Source of the DNA: Gammaproteobacteria bacterium
GTDB taxonomy: Bacteria; Pseudomonadota; Gammaproteobacteria; GCA-001735895
NCBI GenBank assembly: GCA_015494335.1
Contig: WGBK01000160.1
Location: forward strand, 1 to 7,208
Direction of reading: 5' to 3'
Length of the DNA stretch: 7,208 bases
The notes beneath the pieces are model-generated. The model had not been told where the DNA came from. It did not search any database and saw nothing but the letters and a program-made list of their open reading frames with translations. This document shows positions 1 to 6,064 of this stretch, piece after piece. Position 1 is the stretch's first letter. Every line of letters starts with the position of its first letter. The translations under genes and the position numbers were made by a program.

Positions 1-1
1 G

Positions 2-820
2 GGCCGCACCGGCCAGGCCGACTACGCCAACACCGGTGCCTGGTCGAAGAAGGCGATCGCCGAGGGCAAGCGCTACGGACAGGTTCATGTCTGCGCCAGC
101 TCCGAGGCAGACGGTTTCCACTCGGTACCGGATTTCGCCGACTGGGAGTTGTCGAAGGATGCCGCCTATGTGCATATCACGCCCAACGAGACCATTGGCG
201 GCGTCGAGTATCCCGGCCTGCCGGACACTGGCGATGTGCCCATCGTCGCCGATATGTCCTCGACCATCCTGTCCCGGCCGATCGATGTATCGCGCTACGG
301 CATCATCTACGCCGGCGCGCAGAAGAATGTCGGACCGGCCGGATTGACGCTGGTGATCATCCGTGAGGACCTGATCGGTCATGCTGACGACAGCGTGCCG
401 GCGATGCTCAATTACAAGACCCATGCCGATGCCGGTTCCATGTACAACACCCCGCCGACCTATGCCTGGTACCTCGCGGGGCTGGTTTTCCAGTGGATCC
501 TGAAGAAGGGCGGCCTCGAGGCCATGGCGGAGATCAACCGGCGCAAGGCGGACAAGCTCTATGCCGCCATCGATGGCAGCGGTTTCTACGCCAATCCGGT
601 GAAGCCGGAAAACCGTAGCTGGATGAATGTGCCCTTCACGCTGAAGGATCCGCAGCTGGACCCGGTATTCCTCGAGGGCGCGAAGGCACGCGGCCTGACC
701 ACGCTCAAGGGTCATCGATCCGTAGGCGGCATGCGCGCCAGCATCTACAACGCCATGCCCGAAGAGGGCGTGGACGCGCTGATCGAGTTCATGCAGGAAT
801 TCGCCGCCGAGCACGGGTGA
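2..820 (+). CDS. serC: Phosphoserine aminotransferase, 3' part (5' end outside window)
   Basis: PLP-dependent aminotransferase that converts 3-phosphohydroxypyruvate and glutamate to phosphoserine and 2-oxoglutarate. In many proteobacteria the same enzyme also acts on the 4-phosphoerythronate-derived keto acid for vitamin B6 synthesis. The frame is open from base 2 to TGA 818-820, giving 272 residues. The family is about 360 residues, so roughly 90 N-terminal residues lie upstream; the ATG at 149 is internal. Family signatures are visible: ADYANTGAWS near the left edge, HITPNETI, STILSRPIDVSRYG, and AGAQKNVGPAG with the Schiff-base lysine codon at 323-325. MYNTPPTYAWYLAGLVF and the C-terminal KGHRSVGGMRASIYNAMP motif follow. 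The whole readable part matches the E. coli SerC pattern closely as I remember it. The stop lies just before the next dehydrogenase gene, which supplies its substrate, so the two form a serine-synthesis pair. Confidence 0.97.
   Translation, partial: GRTGQADYANTGAWSKKAIAEGKRYGQVHVCASSEADGFHSVPDFADWELSKDAAYVHITPNETIGGVEYPGLPDTGDVPIVADMSSTILSRPIDVSRYGIIYAGAQKNVGPAGLTLVIIREDLIGHADDSVPAMLNYKTHADAGSMYNTPPTYAWYLAGLVFQWILKKGGLEAMAEINRRKADKLYAAIDGSGFYANPVKPENRSWMNVPFTLKDPQLDPVFLEGAKARGLTTLKGHRSVGGMRASIYNAMPEEGVDALIEFMQEFAAEHG
815..820 (+). promoter_or_regulatory. Ribosome binding site deciding the serA-type start
   Basis: GGGTGA includes the last serC codons and stop. It is complementary to the 3' end of 16S rRNA and lies five bases before ATG 826. 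The alternative GTG at 817 sits inside this site and has no comparable purine-rich sequence at the right distance, so ATG 826 is the better start. Confidence 0.6.
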
Positions 821-825
821 ACGCG

Positions 826-1989
826 ATGAAGAAGATCCTCACGCTCAACAATATCGCCGCCGAAGGCCTGGAGAAGTTCCCGCGCGACCGCTACGAGGTC
901 GGCTCCGAGATCTCCGCGCCCGAGGCCATCCTGCTGCGTTCCTTCAGGATGCACGACATGGAGATTCCGGATTCCCTGCTGGCCGTCGGCCGCGCCGGAG
1001 CCGGGGTCAACAACATTCCCGTGGATCGCATGACCGATCGCGGCATCGCCGTGTTCAATGCTCCCGGTGCCAACGCCAATGCGGTCAAGGAACTGGTCAT
1101 TGCCGGCATGCTGCTGGCCTGCCGCAACCTGTGTCCGGCCTGGGCCTATACCCAGGGTCTCGATGGCAGTGACGCCGAGTTGTCGAAGGCGGTCGAGGCC
1201 GGCAAGAAGCAGTTCGTTGGTTACGAACTGCCGGGGCGCACCCTCGGCGTCATCGGTCTCGGCGCCATTGGCGTCAAGGTGGCCAATGCCGCTGCGGCCC
1301 TGGGCATGAAGGTTGTGGGTTTCGATCCCGGCATCAGCGTGCGCTCGGCCTGGAACCTGTCTTCCGAGGTCGAACCCGCGGGCAGCGCCGACGAGCTGGT
1401 GGCGCGCGCCGATTTCCTAAGCCTGCATGTGCCCCTGATCGATGCCACCCGCAACCTGATCAATGCCGAGCGCATTGCCCACATGCCCGAGGGCGCGGTG
1501 GTGATGAATTTTGCCCGCGACGGCATCGTAGACGACCAGGCGGTGCTGGATGCCCTCGAATCCGGGCACCTGCATGCCTATGTCAGCGATTTCCCGTCGA
1601 ACCTGCTGAAGGGGCGCAACGGCGTGATCACGCTGCCGCATCTCGGCGCTTCCACCGTCGAGGCCGAGCAGAATTGTGCGGTGATGGTCGCAGACGAATT
1701 GATCGACTATCTCGAGAACGGCAATGTGCGCAATTCCGTGAACTTTCCCGAGATGCGCCTCGCGCGTGGCAGCGATCACAGGCTGTCGGTGGTCAATGCC
1801 AACCGGCCGGACATGGTGGGGCAGATCTCCCATGCCCTGGGCCAGCACGAGATCAACATCCAGCGCATGGCCAACGAATCGCGCGGCGATATCGCCTACA
1901 CCCTGATGGATCTCGACCGCGAGCCGGATGAGGCGGTGCTGCAACAGATCTCGGCCATTGACGGTGTGCTCAAGGCGCGGGCTCTCTAG
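826..1989 (+). CDS. serA: D-3-phosphoglycerate dehydrogenase, short ACT-domain type
   Basis: Predicted to oxidise 3-phosphoglycerate to 3-phosphohydroxypyruvate, the first step of serine synthesis and the reaction that feeds SerC upstream. It is 387 residues from ATG 826. The sequence starts KKILTLNNIA. A Rossmann dinucleotide motif GLGAIG lies at 144-149, with Asp167 at the end of the second strand, which suggests NAD. The substrate Arg is 231 (NFARDG), and His272 lies in LPHLGAST. A C-terminal ACT domain spans about 317-387, which suggests serine or other amino-acid feedback. The usual catalytic-Glu segment (FPxEP) is replaced by a shortened DFPSNLL at 255-261. Start choice: GTG 817 would overlap the serC stop and add three residues. 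ATG 826 is preferred because GGGTGA at 815-820 is a good ribosome site five bases ahead. A related 2-hydroxyacid dehydrogenase is possible, but context and the ACT domain favour PGDH. Confidence 0.88.
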   Translation: MKKILTLNNIAAEGLEKFPRDRYEVGSEISAPEAILLRSFRMHDMEIPDSLLAVGRAGAGVNNIPVDRMTDRGIAVFNAPGANANAVKELVIAGMLLACRNLCPAWAYTQGLDGSDAELSKAVEAGKKQFVGYELPGRTLGVIGLGAIGVKVANAAAALGMKVVGFDPGISVRSAWNLSSEVEPAGSADELVARADFLSLHVPLIDATRNLINAERIAHMPEGAVVMNFARDGIVDDQAVLDALESGHLHAYVSDFPSNLLKGRNGVITLPHLGASTVEAEQNCAVMVADELIDYLENGNVRNSVNFPEMRLARGSDHRLSVVNANRPDMVGQISHALGQHEINIQRMANESRGDIAYTLMDLDREPDEAVLQQISAIDGVLKARAL

Positions 1990-3078
1990 ATGAGCAGCGA
2001 GCTGCAGAAACTGCGTCAGCAGATCGACGCCATTGACGAGCAGCTGCTGCAACTGTTCAACCGGCGCGCGGAATGCGCCATCGCCGTGGCCGAGGCGAAG
2101 AAGAAGGAACTCAAGGAAGGCGAGCGGCTGGAGTTCTACCGCCCGGACCGCGAGGCCGAGGTAATCCAGCGCATCAAGGACCTGAATCAGGGGCCGCTCT
2201 CCGACAGGGAAGCGGCGCGGCTGATTCGCGAGGTCATGTCCGCCTGCCTGGCGCTGGAGCAGCCGCTGAAGATCGCCTATCTCGGGCCCGAGGGCACCTT
2301 CACCCAGGCCGCCGCGCTCAAGCATTTCGGCAATTCGGTGGATACCATCCCGATGAGCTGCATCCCCGACGTGTTTGCGGCGGTGCAGGCCGGCCATGCC
2401 GACTACGGGCTTGTGCCGGTGGAAAACTCGACCGAGGGCGTGATCAGCCACACCCTCGACATGTTCCTGTACAGTGAGCTCAAGGTCTGCGGTGAGGTCG
2501 AGGTGCGCATTCACCACCAGCTCGCCAACCTGAGCCAGAATCCTAAGGACATCCAGCGCATCTATTCCCACCAGCAATCCTTCGCCCAGTGTCGCAACTG
2601 GCTGGACCAGCACTTCCCCAATATCGAGCGCATTCCGGTCAGCAGCAATGCCGAGGCGGCGCGACTGGCGGCCCAGGAGCCGGAGGCCGCGGCCATCTGC
2701 GGCCTGCAGGCGGTGGATATCTTCGGCCTGCGGGTCTGTCACGGCAACATCGAGGATCTGGCCGACAACACCACCCGCTTCATGGTTATCGGCGACATGG
2801 AAGTGGCACCCAGCGGCCATGACAAGACCACCATACTGCTGTCCGCGCGCAACCGCCCGGGCGCTCTGCTGTCGCTGCTCAAGCCCCTGGCCGAGCACGG
2901 CATCAGCATGAACAAGATCGAATCGCGACCCTCGCCGAACCGCCTGTGGGAGTATGTGTTCTTCATCGACATCGATGGCCACCGCTCCGACCCCCATGTC
3001 GCCGAAGCGCTGGAAGAACTGCAGGAGCAGGCCGCGCTGTTCAAGATCCTCGGCTCCTATCCGAAGGTCGAGCTGTGA
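1990..3078 (+). CDS. pheA: Bifunctional chorismate mutase-prephenate dehydratase (P-protein)
   Basis: Cytosolic enzyme that converts chorismate to prephenate and then to phenylpyruvate, the committed branch to phenylalanine. It has 362 residues in three parts. An all-helical AroQ chorismate mutase domain spans about 1-90; candidate active-site residues are Arg9, Arg25 or Arg26, Lys37 and an Arg in FYRPDRE at 49-55. Prephenate dehydratase spans about 93-270 and starts KIAYLGPEGTFT. It contains VPVENSTEG at 142-150 and the catalytic-type motif DNTTRF at 259-264. An ACT regulatory domain spans about 278-358 with GALLSLL at 291-297 and ESRP at 311-314, the family's phenylalanine-binding motifs, so feedback inhibition by phenylalanine is expected. 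The ATG directly follows the TAG of the dehydrogenase gene (TAGATG). No strong ribosome site is seen there (AAGG at 1972-1975 is 14 bases away), so translation probably depends on re-initiation from the upstream gene. Confidence 0.97.
   Translation: MSSELQKLRQQIDAIDEQLLQLFNRRAECAIAVAEAKKKELKEGERLEFYRPDREAEVIQRIKDLNQGPLSDREAARLIREVMSACLALEQPLKIAYLGPEGTFTQAAALKHFGNSVDTIPMSCIPDVFAAVQAGHADYGLVPVENSTEGVISHTLDMFLYSELKVCGEVEVRIHHQLANLSQNPKDIQRIYSHQQSFAQCRNWLDQHFPNIERIPVSSNAEAARLAAQEPEAAAICGLQAVDIFGLRVCHGNIEDLADNTTRFMVIGDMEVAPSGHDKTTILLSARNRPGALLSLLKPLAEHGISMNKIESRPSPNRLWEYVFFIDIDGHRSDPHVAEALEELQEQAALFKILGSYPKVEL
3063..3067 (+). promoter_or_regulatory. Ribosome binding site for the GTG start of tyrA
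   Basis: GAAGG lies in the last codons of pheA, seven bases before GTG 3075. It supports the GTG that overlaps the pheA stop (GTGA) as the tyrA start. The in-frame ATG at 2946 would bury 43 extra residues inside pheA. Confidence 0.65.
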
Positions 3079-3953
3079 GCGAGGATGGTTTTGCCATCCG
3101 CCGGCTGACCCTGGTTGGTGTCGGCCTGATCGGCGGGTCCCTTTCCCTGGCGCTGAAGCGCGCCGGCGTGGTCGAGGAGGTCATCGGTCATGCGCGCAAC
3201 GAGGCCGGCCTGCGCCGTGGCGTCGAGCGCGGCATCCTCGATGGCTATGCCACTGATCCCGGCGAGGCGGTGCAGGGCAGCGATCTGGTGGTCATCGCCA
3301 CGCCCCTGGGTGCAATTCGCCCCGTATTCGCTGCCATCGCACCTCATCTTTCAGACCAGGCCGTGATTACCGATGTCGGCAGCGCCAAGGCTGCCGTGGT
3401 GGCAGATGCACGGGCCGAGCTCGGCGAGCATTTTCCGCGTTTCGTCGCCGGTCATCCGATCGCCGGTACCGAAAACAGCGGCGTCGAGGCCGGTTTTGCC
3501 GAGCTGTTCGACAACCGCAAGATCATTCTCACCCCCGACGACGAAACCGACGCCGCTGCGATCGAGCGGGTGCGCCGGATGTGGCAGGCCACCGGTGCCG
3601 AAGTCGAAACCATGAGCGTCGAGCATCATGACCGGGTGCTGGCCGCCACCTCCCACCTGCCGCACATGCTGGCCTTCGCGCTGGTTTCGCACCTGTCGAA
3701 GATGAGCGATCAGGATGAGATCTTCGCCTATGCCGCCGGCGGTTTTCGCGATTTCACTCGAATCGCGTCCAGCGATCCGGTAATGTGGCGTGATGTCTGC
3801 CTCGCCAATGCCGATGCGCTGCTGGAACTGATCGACGGCTTCCAGCTGGAACTGCAGCAGGTGGCCGAGGCCATACGCGCGCGCGATGCCGACGCCCTGT
3901 TCGAACATTTCCAGTCCGCCAAGGACACGCGCGACCAACTGAAACACTTGTAG
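3075..3953 (+). CDS. tyrA: Prephenate/arogenate (cyclohexadienyl) dehydrogenase
   Basis: Oxidative decarboxylation of prephenate (to 4-hydroxyphenylpyruvate) or arogenate (to tyrosine) in tyrosine synthesis. With GTG 3075 as start it has 292 residues, normal for a monofunctional TyrA. The Rossmann motif GVGLIG is at 15-20. TDVGSAK at 99-105 carries the active-site Ser103. AGHPIAG has His127 and SHLPH spans 193-197. The GFRDFTRIASSDPVMW block at 223-238 is typical of the helical dimerisation half, with an Arg that binds substrate in the family. There is no fused chorismate mutase, no C-terminal ACT domain, and no fusion to AroA as in pseudomonads. The end of the second strand reads GHARNE and lacks the Asp typical of NAD-specific enzymes, so cofactor preference is open. 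An upstream in-frame ATG at 2946 exists, but the protein before residue 1 is only a frame shadow of pheA. Confidence 0.93.
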   Translation: MSEDGFAIRRLTLVGVGLIGGSLSLALKRAGVVEEVIGHARNEAGLRRGVERGILDGYATDPGEAVQGSDLVVIATPLGAIRPVFAAIAPHLSDQAVITDVGSAKAAVVADARAELGEHFPRFVAGHPIAGTENSGVEAGFAELFDNRKIILTPDDETDAAAIERVRRMWQATGAEVETMSVEHHDRVLAATSHLPHMLAFALVSHLSKMSDQDEIFAYAAGGFRDFTRIASSDPVMWRDVCLANADALLELIDGFQLELQQVAEAIRARDADALFEHFQSAKDTRDQLKHL

Positions 3954-3955
3954 GA
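3952..3955 (+). promoter_or_regulatory. Ribosome binding site of aroA
   Basis: AGGA overlaps the tyrA TAG stop and sits nine bases before the aroA ATG at 3965. The 11-base gap between tyrA and aroA holds no terminator and has no room for a promoter, so the two genes are co-transcribed. Confidence 0.55.
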
Positions 3956-3964
3956 TCGATAGTC

Positions 3965-5305
3965 ATGACCGATTTCATCTGCCATCCGGCCGGAAGTATT
4001 TCCGGTGAACTGCGAGTCCCGGGCGACAAGTCGATCTCGCACCGCGCCATCATTCTCTCCTCCCTGGCCGAGGGTAGCTCGGATATCACCGGTTTCCTGC
4101 GTGGCGAGGATAGCCTCAAGACCCTGCAGGCCTTCCGCGACCTCGGCGTCGAGATCACCGACAACGGCGAGGACATCAGTGTCCACGGCGTGGGCCTGGA
4201 AGGCCTCAAGGCACCGGACCACGAGCTGTACATGGGCAATTCCGGCACCGCGATGCGCCTGATGACCGGGGTGCTGGTGGGCCAGCCCTTCGACAGCATC
4301 CTCACTGGCGACGCCTCGCTGTCGAGCCGGCCGATGCTGCGCGTGATCCAGCCGCTGAACCTGATGGGCGCGGTCATCGACTGCCTGCCCGAGGGTACGG
4401 CGCCCTTGCATATCCGTGGTGGTCATCCGCTGACCGGTATCGAATATGTCCTGCCGGTAGCCTCCGCCCAGGTCAAGTCCTGCGTGCTGTTGGCAGGTCT
4501 TTACGCCAAGGGCGAGACCTGCGTCATCGAACCGTTGCCGACCCGCGATCACACGGAGCGCATGCTGCGGGGCTTCGGCTACCAGGTGCATCGCGACGAG
4601 GATCGCATCTGCCTCAAGGGCGGCGGGGTGCTCAAGGGCATGAACATAGAGGTGCCCGCCGACATTTCCTCGGCCGCCTTCTTCCTGGTCGCGGCCAGTA
4701 TCGCGCCGGACAGCGACCTGACCCTGACCCATGTCGGCATCAATCCGACCCGTACCGGCGTGATCGAGATCCTGCGTCTGATGGGTGCCGATATCGAGAT
4801 TCTCGACGAACGTGATGCCGGCGGCGAGCCGGTCGCGGATCTGCGCGTGCGCAGCGCCGAGCTCAAGGGCATCGACATTCCCGAGGAGCTGGTGCCTCTG
4901 GCGATTGACGAATTCCCGGCGCTGTTCATCGCCGCCGCCTGCGCCGAGGGCCGCACCCGGTTGAGTGGTGCGGCGGAACTGCGAGTCAAGGAGTCGGACC
5001 GTATCCAGGTCATGGCCGACGGCCTCGTTGCCCTGGGCGTGCAGGCCGAGGCGCGGCCGGACGGCATCGTCATCGAGGGAAGTCCCGGCGACCAGGTGTT
5101 CTCGGGCGGACAGGTCGATTCCGCCGGCGATCACCGCATCGCCATGGCCTTCGCCATGGCTTCCACGCGCGCCTCCGGCACCATCGAGATCCACGATTGC
5201 GACAATGTGAACACCTCCTTCCCGAATTTCGTCGAGCTGGCCGATGCGGTCGGTCTGCAGATCGAAAGACCGGAACCGGAAGAGAGCGGGGAAGAGGACG
5301 CATGA
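3965..5305 (+). CDS. aroA: 3-phosphoshikimate 1-carboxyvinyltransferase (EPSP synthase), class II-like
   Basis: Transfers the enolpyruvyl group of PEP to shikimate 3-phosphate, the penultimate step to chorismate. It has 446 residues. Substrate-binding GDKSISHR is at 20-27, the PEP-site loop GNSGTAMRL at 91-99, and SAQVK at 167-171. RDHTE lies at 194-198 and NPTR at 260-263. Asp315 in AIDEFP and Glu343 in LRVKESDR match the catalytic acid pair, and DHRIAM is at 389-394. The motif set GDKx, SAQxK, RxHxE and NxTR marks class II EPSP synthases such as the CP4 enzyme. However, Gly94 occupies the place of E. coli Gly96, where CP4 has Ala. The last 11 residues are an acidic tail, and their codons also carry the purine-rich site ahead of cmk. 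The stop codon overlaps the cmk start (ATGA). Confidence 0.96.
   Translation: MTDFICHPAGSISGELRVPGDKSISHRAIILSSLAEGSSDITGFLRGEDSLKTLQAFRDLGVEITDNGEDISVHGVGLEGLKAPDHELYMGNSGTAMRLMTGVLVGQPFDSILTGDASLSSRPMLRVIQPLNLMGAVIDCLPEGTAPLHIRGGHPLTGIEYVLPVASAQVKSCVLLAGLYAKGETCVIEPLPTRDHTERMLRGFGYQVHRDEDRICLKGGGVLKGMNIEVPADISSAAFFLVAASIAPDSDLTLTHVGINPTRTGVIEILRLMGADIEILDERDAGGEPVADLRVRSAELKGIDIPEELVPLAIDEFPALFIAAACAEGRTRLSGAAELRVKESDRIQVMADGLVALGVQAEARPDGIVIEGSPGDQVFSGGQVDSAGDHRIAMAFAMASTRASGTIEIHDCDNVNTSFPNFVELADAVGLQIERPEPEESGEEDA
5291..5298 (+). promoter_or_regulatory. Ribosome binding site of cmk inside aroA
   Basis: GAAGAGGA lies three bases before ATG 5302 and is purine-rich over a longer stretch upstream, within the codons of the AroA acidic tail. 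It fixes the cmk start at the ATGA overlap. The in-frame ATG at 5197 would give 35 extra residues and lies well inside aroA. Confidence 0.55.
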
Positions 5306-5994
5306 AGCCCTTCGTCATCACCATCGACGGACCCAGCGGCGCCGGCAAGGGCAGCCTGGCCCTGCGCGTGGCCAAGGCCCTGGGCTTCCATATCCTCGAC
5401 TCCGGCGCCATCTATCGACTGGCCGCGCTGAAGGCCCTGAAGTCCGGCGCGGACCTGCAGGACGAACAGGGCGTGCTCGACGCCATCCGCGATCTCGATA
5501 TCCGTTTCGAGCGCGGTGACGAATTGACCATACCCTACCTCGACGGCGTCGATGTCTCGAACGACATCCGCAGCGAGCAGACCGCCAGCGCCGCCTCCAT
5601 CATCGCCGCCTATCCCTTGGTGCGCGAACGCCTGCTGCAACTGCAGCGCGACTTCTTCCAGCCCCCCGGCCTGGTGGCCGATGGCCGCGACATGGGCACC
5701 ACCGTGTTCCCGGACGCCAAGATCAAGATCTTCCTCCATGCCTCGGCCGAGGAACGGGCGAAAAGGCGCTACAAGCAGTTGAAAAGCATGGGGATAGAGG
5801 CTAATATGGCCGACTTGCTTCGGGAAATCGAGGAGCGCGACGAACGCGATCGCAATCGCGCCGTTTCGCCGCTGGTTCCGGCTTCCGATGCAATCATTGT
5901 CGATTCGAGCATGATGGATCTCGACCAGGTCTTCGACCTGGTCATGCAGCATATCGAGGATGTCAACGCGGGCCGCGCGCCCGTCATCGACTGA
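5302..5994 (+). CDS. cmk: Cytidylate (CMP/dCMP) kinase
   Basis: Phosphorylates CMP and dCMP to diphosphates using ATP, recycling nucleotides from RNA turnover and phospholipid synthesis. It has 230 residues, close to the E. coli length of 227. The P-loop GPSGAGKGS is at 10-18 (most relatives have Thr at the last position, a conservative change). DSGAIYR at 33-39 and DGRDMGTTVFPDA at 127-139 form the CMP-binding region. The lid segment from about 175 to 195 (EIEERDERDRNRAVSPL) carries the expected arginines. The start overlaps the aroA stop by ATGA, so translation is probably coupled. The codons at about 5761-5807 are unusually AT-rich (AAA, AGG, TTG, ATA, AAT) for this GC-rich gene. They coincide with a promoter-like sequence, which may explain the local codon choice. 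Confidence 0.97.
   Translation: MKPFVITIDGPSGAGKGSLALRVAKALGFHILDSGAIYRLAALKALKSGADLQDEQGVLDAIRDLDIRFERGDELTIPYLDGVDVSNDIRSEQTASAASIIAAYPLVRERLLQLQRDFFQPPGLVADGRDMGTTVFPDAKIKIFLHASAEERAKRRYKQLKSMGIEANMADLLREIEERDERDRNRAVSPLVPASDAIIVDSSMMDLDQVFDLVMQHIEDVNAGRAPVID
5779..5807 (+). promoter_or_regulatory. Candidate sigma-70 promoter inside cmk, probably for rpsA
   Basis: TTGAAA at 5779-5784 (five of six matches to the -35 consensus) is separated by exactly 17 bases from TAATAT at 5802-5807 (four of six matches to the -10). A GC-rich discriminator GGCCGAC follows. A start near 5813-5815 would give an rpsA leader of about 300 bases. In E. coli a main rpsA promoter lies inside cmk, and GC-rich discriminators are typical of stringently controlled ribosomal promoters. 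The site is read directly; its activity is inferred. Confidence 0.55.
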
Positions 5995-6028
5995 CTCGCC
6001 GCCATCTCGTCGCGACCCTTGGTGAGAG

Positions 6029-6054
6029 GGGGTGCCAGCCCCGTCTTGTTTGTT
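6029..6054 (+). terminator. Weak terminator- or attenuator-like hairpin after cmk
   Basis: A four-base GC stem (GGGG 6029-6032 with CCCC 6039-6042, six-base loop, one possible extra U-G pair) is followed by T-rich TCTTGTTTGTT up to 6054. The stem is short and the T tract is interrupted, so at best partial termination is expected. It may instead belong to the rpsA leader fold. Confidence 0.25.
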
Positions 6055-6064
6055 CAACTTGAAC
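6052..6064. repeat. Perfect 13-base palindrome in the rpsA leader
   Basis: GTTCAACTTGAAC has two perfect six-base arms around a central C, 54 bases upstream of the rpsA ATG. As DNA it could be an operator for a dimeric regulator. As RNA it can form a four-pair stem with a five-base loop. I do not recognise it as the site of a known regulator. Confidence 0.5.

Noticed and set aside
36..347. 103-codon Arg/Pro/Ser-rich open frame on the plus strand
   Set aside because: It lies in another frame of serC; the composition is typical of a +1 frame in GC-rich DNA.
1417..2997. 526-codon open frame on the minus strand
   Set aside because: It lies antisense to serA-type and pheA genes whose products are clearly recognisable. 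Long antisense frames are expected in GC-rich coding DNA, and the translation is low-complexity, rich in Leu, His, Gln and Asp, with no family motif I recognise.
2946..3074. Upstream in-frame extension of tyrA from ATG 2946
   Set aside because: The extra 43 residues are an Arg/Pro-rich frame shadow of the pheA ACT domain. GTG 3075 has a ribosome site and gives the normal family length and N-terminus.
3728..5194. 488-codon open frame on the minus strand
   Set aside because: It is antisense to the end of tyrA and most of aroA. The composition is that of a reverse-frame shadow, and no promoter, ribosome site or recognisable domain supports it.
5197..5301. Upstream in-frame extension of cmk from ATG 5197
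   Set aside because: The extra residues overlap aroA and resemble a frame shadow. ATG 5302 places the P-loop at residue 10, as is usual for CMP kinase.
5131..6057. 308-codon open frame on the minus strand
   Set aside because: It is antisense to the end of aroA and all of cmk. The AT-rich promoter-like patch and the leader are better explained in the + direction.
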